Source: Mesorhabditis belari (Eukaryota; Nematoda; Chromadorea; Rhabditida; Rhabditidae). Taken from it: a stretch of DNA of 64,000 bases. How positions within the stretch are numbered: position 1 is the stretch's first letter; every line of letters begins with the position of its first letter. The notes beneath the pieces are model-generated. The model searched no databases. It was not told the DNA's origin and saw only the letters and a program-made list of their open reading frames with translations. Location of the stretch: positions 2,180,501 through 2,244,500 of the forward strand of contig CAUEEP010000741.1 of assembly GCA_958450365.1 (NCBI GenBank). Direction: 5' to 3'. This document shows positions 42,540 through 53,021 of this stretch, piece after piece. A program made the position numbers and the translations under genes.

Positions 42540-43135
42540 TTGAATTAGATCAAATCCGAATTTAATCAGATCATTTGAATGGAATCAGATCATCCAGATT
42601 GAATCAGATCATCCAGATTGAATCAGATCAGATCCGAATTGAACTCGATCATCCGAGTTGAGTTAGATTATCCGAATTGAAACGGATCAGATCCGGATTG
42701 AAACGCATCAGATCCGGATTGAATCTGATCATCCGAATTGACTTAGATCATCCGAATTGAAACGGATCAGATCCAAATTTAAGTAGATCATCCAGATTGA
42801 ATCAGATCAGATCCGAATTGAATCAGAACCCAAAGGCTCCTGGAGTGGACATCTACTTAAGATGGGTTGCTGATGCATGGGATTCAATTTCGAAAGAAGT
42901 CATTCGTCGGTCCTTCAAAAGCTGTGTTGGAGTCGATCCAAATGGTCCGGATTGAATCAGATCAGATCCGAATTTAAGCAGATCAGTTCCGAATTGAATT
43001 AGATCATCCGAATCGAAACAGATCATCCGAATTGACTTAGATCATCCGAGTTGAAACGGATCAGATCCGAATTGAATCAGATCAGATCCGAATTGAATCT
43101 GGTCAGTTAGATCATCCGAATTGAGTCAGCTCAGA
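42540..43135. repeat. minisatellite of GATCAGATCCGAATTGAATC units
   Basis: About 25 imperfect copies of 10- and 20-bp units (TCAGATCATCCGAATTGA variants) interrupted by a transposase-like fragment at 42830-42955. Confidence 0.9.
42830..42955 (+). pseudogene. pogo/Tigger-type DDE transposase C-terminal fragment
   Basis: An open 42-codon segment encodes RWVADAWDSISKEVIRRSFK followed by SCVG, the pattern near the C-terminus of CENP-B/pogo-like DDE transposases (W-V-x-D-A-W ... I-x-x-S-F-K-x-C-G). No other transposase part is present. It is a relic marooned in a minisatellite. Confidence 0.6.
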
Positions 43136-43900
43136 CCAGAAAAGTTCTTTTTAACCGAAATCCAAATTCTTTTTTGTCTCATGGAATAAGCATTTGCCAA
43201 TCAAAAATCAATACATCAAACCCAGTCGGGTTGCGAAAAAGAAAGGGACATTAGTGGGGTGAGAGTTTTTTTTGAAGACAAATGAATGCAACACTTGCGG
43301 GAGAGGATGAATGGGGAAATAGGAGAAATAAAGAATCTAGAGTCTTAAGTTTCTAACTTAAGAGCCAAAGAGTTCTAAAGTTCTAAAGAGTTGTTAAAAA
43401 TAAATCAATGCAACATTTAACATTTGCTAAAAGAAAGCTCCACCCTTTCCTCACTCATTTCTCTTTCAAAAGTGCTAAGAGAGGATATCTGCCATCAACT
43501 AAGTACGAAAACAAACAAATCATGGCACTTCATCTCACTCAACTCGACTTGACTCGACTTGACCACTCGACTTGACTTGACTCTAACAAAAATTGTGTTA
43601 GAGCCTTTGAGCTTTAGAGTTATTTTTGTTAGAGCTTTAGAGCTTTAGAGTTAGTTGTGTTAAAGCTTTTTGTTGCATGAAGGGAGCTTGAAATTCACTG
43701 TATTTGAACGAGTCTTGAATTTGAAAGTCTTGAAAATTGGAGTTCAAAGGATAAGGAATGATTCTAAGAATAATAGATAATTTGTAATTGCTAAGGAAAC
43801 AGTGAAATCTAAAATCTAAACTTTTTTCCTAACAATTATTACAAGTCTGTTACTATTGCTTGATTATTATTACTTGATTTGAAAAAGTAAACATGTATAT
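43136..43900. other. no gene seen
   Basis: AT-rich, with short CTTGACTCGA and GCTTTAGAG repeats at 43535-43670. Nothing coding recognised. Confidence 0.45.
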
Positions 43901-44415
43901 GTCGTAGCCGATTATGAATTTCAGCCGATTATGAATGAGTGGGTCTAGGGCGTCCAACCATCAAGTATTTAGTATCATTCAACGCAGAATCATTAATAAA
44001 TATGTTAAATTTTTAAAATTAGAAAGATTGGATAAAAAGAAAAAAAAATTATGGGGCCTCAAAGTTTCCTCCTTGAACAAACAGTTTTTTTGCTCTAATT
44101 TTTTTCTTTTATCAAATCTTTCTAATTTTTAAAAAATTTACATATATTATTAATGATTCTGCGTTGAATGATCCCAAATACTTGATGGTTGGACGCTCCA
44201 GACCCCACATACATTCATAATCGGCTACGGGGTCCCCGCCGATTTTGAATGAAACGTTGTAGAGCCGGTAATTTTTTAACCTAAACTTACAAATTTGGTA
44301 CCAATCGACGCAGAATTTAATTCGCTACAAGATGATATAATATTGTCCTCATACATTAAAGGGTTGCTCTACTAGAAAGATTTACCAAAAAATTTCATTC
44401 ATAATCGGCTACGAC
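43901..44415. mobile_element. GTCGTAGCCGATTATGAA element, copy 2
   Basis: Same family as 7904-8429: identical termini, shared interior with TTAATGATTCTGCGTTGAAT and TACATTAAAGGGTTGCTCTA. The right terminus runs directly into a minisatellite of the same letters. Confidence 0.85.
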
Positions 44416-44570
44416 ATCGGCTACGACATCGACGCTCAGCGGACATCGGGGCTACGACATCGGCGACGACATCAGGGCGGCGACGACATCGGCGACGACA
44501 TCGGCGACGACATCGGCTACGACATCGGCGACGACATCGGCGACGACATCGGCGACGACATCGGCTACGA
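44405..44570. repeat. 12-bp minisatellite GACATCGGCGAC at a transposon end
   Basis: About a dozen copies of CGACATCGGCTA / CGACATCGGCGA begin exactly where the TIR of the 43901-44415 element ends (CGGCTACGACATC). The unit appears derived from that terminus. Confidence 0.85.
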
Positions 44571-45245
44571 ACATAAAAAGCAAGTAATCCTTTTTAAAGC
44601 CTTTGTCTAATGCCAAAATTGTAGAGTTTAAGAAAGAATCTAAACAAATTCTTGAAATCATATGCTATCATGCAAAACTTTTGGGTGCTCGATCAACTTC
44701 CTGCCGTTTCTTTCCCTCTCCACCATTCACGAAAAGCGAATGGCAGTCAATCCATCATCCCCTCATCGAGCTCCCCTTTTTCCCAAATAATAAAACCCTC
44801 GTTATTTGTTTTCAGGTCATAAAATGATTGGTTAGAGCCCGTGTTTGGAACGACCAATCCCTAATTCAATTAGAAAATGTTGCAAGTGTCAAAAATGTTC
44901 ATATTGGGTAGGGAACGTTGATATTGACTGGTTGATTTAATCGAAAAATAGCCCATTGTACAGTGAAAGAACTGAAAGTCACCAGAAATCCAGAATTTGA
45001 ACTGAAAGTCACCAGAAATCTATTGAATTCAGAAATAGATTAGCATTTAACTTTACAACTAACTTTACAACTAATCTTTCTTCTCCTTCTTTACTTGTAA
45101 GGCAAGGGTTTTATAAAAAAAAAGAAAAATCTGACTGAAAAGGCCGTAAACTGAGTTTAAAATCTGACCCAAAAGGGGATAAGATCACAAGTTTTAAGTA
45201 AACAAGTCTATAAAACTCTATAAAACAAAAAAAACAGGCAATAAT
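44571..45245. other. no gene seen
   Basis: AT-rich unique sequence with a short direct repeat (GAACTGAAAGTCACCAGAAA at 44967 and 44998). A 74-codon plus-strand frame at 44603-44827 is unrecognised and not supported. Confidence 0.4.
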
Positions 45246-45249
45246 GATT

Positions 45250-45450
45250 CAAAACTCTAAACAAAACACTAAACAAAACACTAAACAAGCTCTAAATAAA
45301 CTCTAAATAAGCTCTAAATAAGCTCTAAATAAGCCTCTAAACAAAACTCTAAACAAGCTCTAAACAAAACACTAAACAAAACACTAAACAAAACACTAAA
45401 CAAGCTCTAAATAGGCCTTAAACAACCTCTAAACAACCTCTAAACAAAAC
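45250..45450. repeat. 11-bp minisatellite CTCTAAACAAA
   Basis: About 18 copies of CTCTAAACAAA, ACACTAAACAA and CTCTAAATAAG variants. Confidence 0.9.
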
Positions 45451-45539
45451 AATCGTATCAAGAATAAAAAAACCCAATACAAATCAAAGGAATGACTATT
45501 GCTTCTCCCCGCCTTTCAGAGCCAATGGAGGGAACAGAT

Positions 45540-45541
45540 TC

Positions 45542-45600
<59 letters not shown>

Positions 45601-45602
45601 AA
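45540..45602. repeat. microsatellite (GAAA)n
   Basis: About 15 uninterrupted GAAA units. Open frames across it on both strands are artefacts. Confidence 0.95.
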
Positions 45603-46499
45603 TTGGTGAAAGAAAAGACAAGGATTGAAGGGGTCTCCTTCATGAAATCCGATCCACCATCGTTGACGCTCTCCTGTTTTTCGGGAATGGAGGAGCACGT
45701 TTTGTGGGAAGTACAATTGTTAGAAAAGGGGGTGTCCAAAACTGAATGTTTTGTAGCTAACAACAATGCTGAATGTCTGATTTTGCTTTGTTCAGTAAAG
45801 TATTGAGCAGAAAGCTTCTTCGTTTACTTTCGTACTTTCGTTTAAAACCAAGAAATACATCAATTGAACTACGGTTTGTTTCATTAGAAAGGCTAATTAT
45901 TTTGCTGCAAAATAACATTAAAACGGGTTTAAAATGATGTATGTCTAGCTTTTTTTGAGAGCGTAAAGTCGGGTAGTCAAAAAGGGGCGATGGCTCGATG
46001 ATGTAAATAGATGGAATCGATCAAATTAGACACTTTTAGCTAAGGAAACCTATCTTCGTGTCAATAGAGAAAAAGATAGAGCTAAAAAGTTTAGTATATA
46101 GCCAAATTTTCAGAGAAATTCATTCAGCCAATTTCTTCGTAGAGGTTTTTATAGATCAAAAACACGAATTTGCTTGAAAGTGAACCAGAAATTGATTTAA
46201 ATAGATGGAAATTGAACAAAAAACACTTTTATTTTGAGGGAAACCATAGGTTAATTGGTGAATTTGTTATTTTTCCACGTTTCAACTGACTTTCTGGACA
46301 GCCTAATAAAATTAAAGAAAAGATTGGTCTCTGAGATCAAGCTAATCGATACCAACAGCTTTGCTAGAGTTTTTGCGAATAAAACTTTAAAGGAAAATGT
46401 TCTGAATAACAAAAGTACTTAGTTAAAAGCTTATAGAAAGATCACTTTAATGTTAAATTCTAGAAATCAACAAAGGATTCGATACAAATATTTACTTGT
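45603..46499. other. no gene seen
   Basis: Unique AT-rich sequence without recognised exons, repeats or RNA. Confidence 0.45.
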
Positions 46500-47212
46500 G
46501 ATCCTTTCCGAGAAAATCCTGGGTTGGCGCTTTAAAGCGTGGTAAAACTACCGTAGCCCTCCCAAATTGGCGAAGAAATTTCTTTTTTCATTCTTATTCA
46601 TTTTCATTTTATTCTTTTTGCGTTTTTCTGATGTGGGGCGTTTGTTTTTGCAAGAAAACAAAGAGGATAAAGCTAAGTTACGTTTTTAACAGCATTTTCT
46701 ATGGCAAAAGCCTTGTTTGTGAAGAGTTTTTAGATTCACTTGCTTCCCGACCATCTACTACACGAACTTGATGCAAACTAATGTGAAGTTAAGTGCTTTT
46801 TTATGTTTTTCTATGGCGAAAGCTTTGTTTGTAGTAGTTTTTTTAGATCCACTTGCTTCTCAACGATCTGCTCCACGAACTTGATGCAAACTAATATTAG
46901 GTTAAGTGCCTTTTATCCTTTTTCAAAAGCTTTGTTTGTAGAATTTTTTTAGATTCACCTTGCTTCCCGACATCACCTGCCACGAACTTGATGCAAAATA
47001 ATGTTAATTTAAGCTGCTTTTTATCATTTCTATAGGGAAATCTTTGTTTTTGTGACTTTTTAGTTTGGAAAAACGTTGAAACGTTGAAGGAAAAAGCAAA
47101 AAGAAATAAAATGAAATGAACAAGAATGAAAAAAAATGAAATTTCGCGCAAATTGAGCAATACGGTAGTTTTACCATGCTTTAAAGTGCCCACCCAGGAT
47201 TTTCTCGGAAAT
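46500..47212. mobile_element. TIR element with three internal tandem repeats
   Basis: The termini CCGAGAAAATCCTGGG ... GGTAAAACTACCGTA (46508-46555) and their inverse (47161-47208) enclose three copies of a unit of about 122-125 bp (starting near 46690, 46813 and 46936), each containing CACGAACTTGATGCAAA. No transposase. Confidence 0.8.
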
Positions 47213-48176
47213 CGTCATCTTCCCTTCACCACCAAAAAGCGCTATTTAGTTCCCCATTGAGCTTAGGGTTAGGGAGCCGTCTGTCATGACGGGTTAGTTG
47301 GATAGTGCCAAGTACTGTGTGTGGTCGTTGTATTGTGATTGATATATTTCGTGTATGCGATAAATTCACCACTGGTAGCCCCAGTCGGTATTTTTTGAAA
47401 AAGGTCGCAAATAAATCTTTCACTACAACGATTGCCTTCAACAATCTTTCAAACTCAGAAAGCTACTAAAAATCCTCTAAAGTTCTTAAAAACAGATCAA
47501 TAACGATTAACGATAACGTAAAACGATTTCGACTTCAAATTACAAGTGTCAAAGATTCAATCCGAAACCAGTAAAAGCTTTTGAGGGCATTTGAGGCCAG
47601 CTTTAAGCTCTCTTGAGAACCCAAAAAAGAGTTGAAAAGGAGGAACAGCTGCAAGAGCGTGTGATGAGGGGCTCAACTAAAAAGGAAATGGGAAAGGATC
47701 ATGAAAGGGACAAAATGAGGGGATCAGAGAGACTAAATGAGAGAAAAGAGAGACAACGACTCATCCATTCTCCGGAAGTCTCTTTGGGCATTTTTCTGCC
47801 GCTTTTCGTTCCCAGGCTCTCCCATTGTCTCTCAAAAATATTACAATTAGCTGCTTTTGGAAAAAAACTTGCCAACTACTGGTACTCGTTTCTAGTGTAA
47901 TGTCATTTCGAAGGGGTAATAAAGTCAAACGAAGCGCTCTGGGGTGGGTGAGTGAGTAAGGAAATTCTAAATAACTCTAATCAAACAAGGCATAGTTCAA
48001 CTTACACTTGTGATTGTTCTGTTAATCTTACATTAGCTTAGAACTACTCTTTTAGAAATTTTTGAGCTCATAAAATCAGTGTATAGACGTTTTTGAGACT
48101 TATTTTAATAAAAAGTGTGTACATTTCTTTTCCTAAAAAGCATAGTTCAGCAGCTATTTTCAACAGAGATATTTAA
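47213..48176. other. no gene seen
   Basis: Unique sequence; 47610-47850 is purine-rich with an open 95-codon plus-strand frame of low-complexity composition that I do not support as a gene. Confidence 0.4.
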
Positions 48177-48952
48177 CAGCTTTAAACTTCAAAATTTCAT
48201 TTAGCAACGTCCTTACAGCACTTTTTTTCTTTAACTTTAATCGGTTTATTTGTGCGTTCTTTCCTGTCGCTCACAGGGACTCGTAAACAGCATAATGATT
48301 ACTGATAGTTTCAGCTATAGTATTCATAGTATACAATACTCTAGTTTCAGCTACAGTATCCCTTTTAAAAAGCTATAGAGTCGTGGTCTTCCAATAAAAA
48401 CTCCGAAGCCTGTGCGTTCTTTCCCTGTCGCTCGTTGGAACTCACTTCCGCACTGCCATCGATGTATGTTAGATACCTTTGCGAGAAAACTGAGTAGGGA
48501 AAAGGCACGAACTCAAGGGTGAGCTTGTCCAACAAGTGCACTTGTCCAGCAAGTCCATAGAATCGGATATGAGGAACCGAATCTGAAAGCAAAAATCCAT
48601 CAAATGACGTTCCAGGCGGGTAAAACTTCAATCGAAAATTTGACGTCAAAACGAATGCTTTAAAGGCCACCTTTCTAGCGGAGAAAGCTTTAAAAGGCTC
48701 CTTCCACTCTACGTTGGTAGCCAAATGGATAAAGCATTGGGTTTCCGGTGACAAGATCAGGTTTGGTTCCAGATGCAGATTTTTGTTTTCATTGCTTTTT
48801 GAGCAACTTCCTAGCATTTTGTAGCAATTGCATTATGGTTTTTCTTTTAATTTCTTCGATCGTAGATGGTTTACACAACAGTTTTAAACTTCAAAACTTC
48901 ATTTAGCAACGGTACAGCATGTTTTTCTTTAACTTTAATCGGTTTAATTGTC
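48177..48952. repeat. direct duplication flanking a tRNA-Arg-like sequence
   Basis: A block of about 80 bp (48177-48256) recurs at 48876-48952 (AACTTCAAAA, CATTTAGCAACG, TTTCTTTAACTTTAATCGGT). The first half of the spacer repeats GTGCGTTCTTTCC twice (48252, 48411). A tRNA-like segment is at 48713-48780 (plus): A-box TAGCCAAATGGATAAAGC, CCG-like anticodon region and B-box GGTTTGGTTCC. A 150-codon minus-strand frame spans this but probably is a by-product. Confidence 0.5.
48713..48780 (+). pseudogene. tRNA-Arg(CCG)-like pseudogene
   Basis: The order of A-box, TTTCCGG anticodon-like loop and degraded B-box GGTTTGGTTCC matches tRNA-Arg, but the stems are broken. Confidence 0.5.
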
Positions 48953-49194
48953 ATCAATGAATGATAGATACTTTGCGGAGAAAACTGAGAAAGTGTAGCA
49001 AAGTATAATAGTGGAATTACAGAATTACAGTTTGAAATGGAATTACAGAATTACAGAAATGCCAGTGAAGGACTTTAAAACATAATTTGAAGTTTTTATG
49101 AGATGTTTGATATTATTTGGATAGTTCAAAAAGTGTTTATCTAATTGTTAGAGTTTTTACTAACAATAAGTTTAGGAAGTGGACTATTTAGAGC

Positions 49195-49340
49195 ACAATT
49201 TGACAGGCTCGAGAAGAAGCTAAGTAAGAACACTAATAAGCTAAGTAAGAACACTAAGAAGCTAAGTGAAGCGTAAGACACTAAGAAGCTAAGTAAGAAC
49301 ACTAAGAAGCTAAGCAAGAACACTAAGAAGCTAAGCACAA
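49195..49340. repeat. 21-bp minisatellite AAGCTAAGTAAGAACACTAA
   Basis: About seven copies; the multiple-of-3 unit gives an artefactual hydrophobic repeat frame on the minus strand. Confidence 0.9.
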
Positions 49341-50419
49341 TTTGATAGGCTGCTAAGTTCTTTGTTCTTTTAGAATATTGGAACAAGCTTTCTTAGATTC
49401 TCAAGAGACTCTTTCCATTATCCTCTACTCATCAAACAATTTGCATTCCATTTCCTCGGCCTCAATCAATCTCCACCAACCCAAAACAGCTGTATGATTC
49501 TTGACGGAGTTGGCTTTATGCTGTGCCGAGTTTTGCGGGGAAAATGTGAGAAAAAGGCTCACTTGAGTGCAAAAGAAGGAGCACACAGCTGGACATCTCT
49601 TTTCATCAGTCAATCGACAGGGGAAAACGGAAAAGTGTCAGGGTTTTGGGAAAATTCCACACAGATGTGTGTGTGCTATGTGTGCCCAAAAACTCGTCAA
49701 AAATCGTCCATAGCTCTCTCTTTTTTCCGAAAGTGGCTTCTGTTTTAACATAAAATGACATGTCCATCACTTTTTTGAGGCTTTTCCCCTGCACTCCATG
49801 ACATGTCCATATCGCTGCTGTCCATCTAGGGACTTTGTTGGAAATTTTACAAATCGCTTCTCATCAAAAATTTCAAACTCATGACTATCAAAGATTTGGA
49901 AATGTTTATTTTGGGGAAAAAGGCTTTGGGACGCATAAAGCTTAAAACAGCTTAAAATAGAAGCTTATTTGAATAGGGAAACAAAATCCAAACCGCACAA
50001 TCAAATGTTAGAATTTAAACGTTGCTGTTAAGCTTAAAAACTCAAAAATAATAATGATAAAGACAGCATTTTAGCAATACTAATCTGAGTTTTTAGGCTT
50101 AGCACTCTAAAAGTGAGCTCTAGAAAAAGCTATCGTAATTCCGATGTTCTTTTTTGAGGGAGAGTGGCTATTTTTAGCCGTATCTTGAAGAATTGAAACT
50201 GATCCAAGACTTTATCGCTGAATATTTTCAAAAGATGACCGGAGTACGATGATCAACCAAGAAGGTGCAAGAAAACCTACATACTAGCTTTATAGGCTAG
50301 TTGGATCGTCACCACCCTGTTCCCTTGACTCAATTCAGCTTTGAGCACACATGGATGCATATTTTGCTCTTTAGAGTTTCTATAGGGTTACGGGCGAGGC
50401 TTCGGGAGCCGGTGACGAT
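49341..50419. other. no gene seen
   Basis: Unique AT-rich sequence; the patch 49425-49800 has open frames on both strands of modest length but no exon-like features or family resemblance. Confidence 0.4.
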
Positions 50420-50815
50420 TCAAGAAAGAACGAAGTATAGAATCAATAATCGAGATAGAGCTCCTAGTGGACCATTTTTGATCAGCAGAACTGGCGCTGT
50501 GGGATGAACCAAATCTCGGGTTAAAGTGTCGAAGTGTTCACTCATGAGACCCCATGAAAGGCGTCGTTGATATAGACAGCAGGACGGTGCCCATGCAAGT
50601 CGGTAACCGCTAAGGAGTGTGTAACAACTTATCGAATCAACTAGCCCTGAAAATGGATGGCGCTTAAGCGGACCACTTATACCCGATCGTTGCCGACTTG
50701 AGCGCGATGCCGGCCTGGTCGCAATGAGTAAGAAGGTTAAGTGATTTACGTTGAAGGCTTTGGGCGTGGGTTCAGCTGGAGCTTCCATCGGTGCAGATCC
50801 TGGTGGTAGATCGAG
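50420..50815 (+). pseudogene. large-subunit (26S/28S) rRNA fragment
   Basis: The plus strand carries LSU rRNA landmarks in order: AGCAGAACTGGCGCTGTGGG, CTCATGAGACCCCATGAAAG, TGATATAGACAGCAGGACGG, CGCTAAGGAGTGTGTAACAA, ATCAACTAGCCCTGAAAATG and GTGCAGATCCTGGTGGTAG. About 400 nt of a roughly 3.5-kb molecule, with substitutions and small deletions relative to the usual metazoan sequence. It is a fragment, not a working gene; the 122-codon frame on the minus strand is a shadow. Confidence 0.9.
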
Positions 50816-51224
50816 ATATACTCGCTCCCGAGTCTGGACGTAAAACCTCCGGTTTCATGTTATGCGGTTTATCAATACGAGTTTATAAAACACGCGTTTA
50901 TCACACGCAAAGAAAACGAAACAATAGAGATGTGATATAGAGAAGAGTGGGGTAGATAGTGAGCAACCGCGATGGATCGGATTCAATCAGTGAATCGAAC
51001 CACTCACCATTGCGCCACCTTTACGAATAGAAAAATTTCTCGCAGGGGGATTTAAATAGAGGCCAAAGAGGACAAAAAGATATTCAGTTGAGTTAACTGA
51101 ATAGCCAAGATCAGACAATTGACCAGAAAAAGGATGCCGAATAGGAACTATAAGACATTAACATTTTACCAGCTAAGATCTTGGCAATAAAGCATTTTGA
51201 GATCTTGTTATAAGATTGTACCTT
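50816..51224. other. spacer between rDNA fragment and TGF-beta gene
   Basis: At about 50985-51030 (minus) a tRNA-like trace has TGGCGCAATGG and GTGGTTCGATTC. Otherwise nothing; no clear polyadenylation landmark singled out. Confidence 0.4.
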
Positions 51225-53021
51225 CTAATCACAACCACAAGCAGCCACTAAAAGATTTTCATAACGAATTTGCTTCACGGCGGCTGACGGGGTGTGCAGA
51301 AACAAAGTGATGTCATCGTATTGAGTCGGATGGCAACATTGTGGAACTAACTGAAAGTGAGATTTGATGATAGTGATACGTGAAATTTGACTCACATCTT
51401 CTGCAAAGCTATCTTTCATGATCTGATGTCTGGAAACTGGGATGTACTCATCGGAATTGGCGTCACGCTAGAATTAGGTAAAGAATTAGGTAATTTAGGT
51501 ATAAGATAAAAACAAAGCCCAATTTTGTAGAATAGATGTTCTTCCAAATTGATGCTATTTCAAAAGTATCGACTTTCCGAAACTATCGTAATTTTGCTTT
51601 GAGTTTTTATCCAATTAATCTACTTTTTCTGATTCTGTAAGGGCTCACAAAGAGCAAGAAAACGTCTAAATCTGTTTTGACATGTCAAAAATATTAACTG
51701 CATGATTGTTAATTGCACAACTTCCAGTGCAAATGTAGATGTCGAAAGCACGTGGAGCAATCAAAAGTTCCAATTTTTCATCAGCTAAAATAGCAAATGA
51801 ATTTGATCAAAAACGAACAAAACGCACACTAAAATCGACTGGCATAGAGCGCAGACAGCAGCCCTCATCCTGAAAATGGTTGATGAGTTCTTTGAATAAT
51901 GTTTTTAAACATTTGAAAACCAAAACTTTAGTATTTAAAAGTAGAAACTTTGTAGAACAAACCCCATCTGATAGATCACATAACTCTTGTCCCTTTAGCG
52001 CCATTAAATGCTTCGTTTTGATCTCGAAGAAAATGTTCTAAAGGGTTTAGCCTGGTTAAAGTGTTTAGCTTAGTTAAAGCATTTAGAGAAATCTTAAGCG
52101 CATTTAGAGAAATCTTGCATCATAAAAGCTTTTGATTGCAAGGAACTAGACTGCTTCAATCTTCTGAAACTTTAATCGGCCACCTACAGTTGTTTGTGAG
52201 TCAAATCTCTGTGCGATAGTCGTTTTCTTAGCATTGAAATAGAACAAGATCTCAAGCTCGATTTCACCAGAGCCAATCCTTTGGAGCAATCTGAATACAA
52301 ATTGTTTAGATTTCAATAAAAACATACGGTTGAAAATCTTGTGGAGAAAACTTTGCAATTTGTTCGTTGTTATTCAAGGTGGGGATATGCCTTGAGCTCA
52401 GCAGAACCAAAGAGGTTTCTTCCTGAATAACAATTGAGGGTAAAATTGTATAAAGAAAATTTTGGTTCGGTAATTTTTATGATCAGAATACAGTCTTTAG
52501 CATAGATCAGACAATTTAGTTAAAGGAAAACTTTATTTTAAAGTTCATTAATGTTCATTAGGTCGCGGGAGAGACAACTTGATCACCATCACCTCTTTAG
52601 ACTTTGTGTAAACAACGACTAACCTCTTTAGACTTTGTGTAAACTTCAACACTCGCCGGAGAATCAATTGGAGATTTGTCGAAAACAATTGAAGCTTTCA
52701 CTTCTACGATTCTTCTTTCAGAACCTAAACTTTTTATGACCGCATTCTTTAACCGCTTGACTACCTGTTCAGGAATTGGTAAAAACGTTCGCGAATAGTT
52801 CGCATTGGATGAAACGGCTATGTGAAATGTTTCAAAGATTTCCTTTGGTGGCGCTAAAGTTCTTTGGGGGCTTAAGGTAAAGAGTTAGACTTCAACAACT
52901 AACCCACTGGTGGTTTCCTCTCTTGTAAATACTTGATCAACTTGGCGTTTTGTTCAAAAAAAGTCTCATTGATGAACGGTGGTTCCAAATGACCAAGTGA
53001 TTGCAAGATCCTTGTTTTTAC
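51225..53021 (-). CDS. TGF-beta superfamily ligand (first exon not found)
   Basis: Nine exons join in frame: 53021-52904, 52853-52624, 52422-52328, 52290-52188, 52037-51963, 51869-51824, 51784-51699, 51467-51396, 51350-51225, giving 316 residues and a TAG stop. A secreted dimeric growth factor acting on serine/threonine kinase receptors. The propeptide begins VKTRILQSLGHLEPPF, typical of the latency-type prodomain. The mature domain has the cystine-knot set: LCDLSDG, DEGCCLRSMPVDF, LLIAPRAFDIYICTGSC, VPQCCHPTQYDDITLFL and the terminal ACGCD. The extra LC...CC cysteines point to the nine-Cys TGF-beta/activin class rather than the BMP class. Signal-peptide exon upstream of 53021 is not identified. 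No classical RXXR cleavage site precedes the knot in this frame (see findings). It could be a DAF-7-like ligand, but the subclass is unproven. Confidence 0.85.
52591..52645. repeat. tandem duplication of an exon end and splice donor
   Basis: ACCTCTTTAGACTTTGTGTA plus AAC occurs at 52623-52645 (the end of a TGF-beta propeptide exon with its GTTAGT donor) and again at 52591-52613 in the following intron. Confidence 0.85.

Noticed and set aside
48365..48817. 150-codon open frame on the minus strand
   Set aside because: It overlaps a tRNA-Arg-like pseudogene on the other strand and lies between direct repeats. I found no exon signals or family resemblance, though its length keeps it worth a transcript check.
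50420..50788. 122-codon minus-strand frame
   Set aside because: The antisense of an LSU rRNA fragment.
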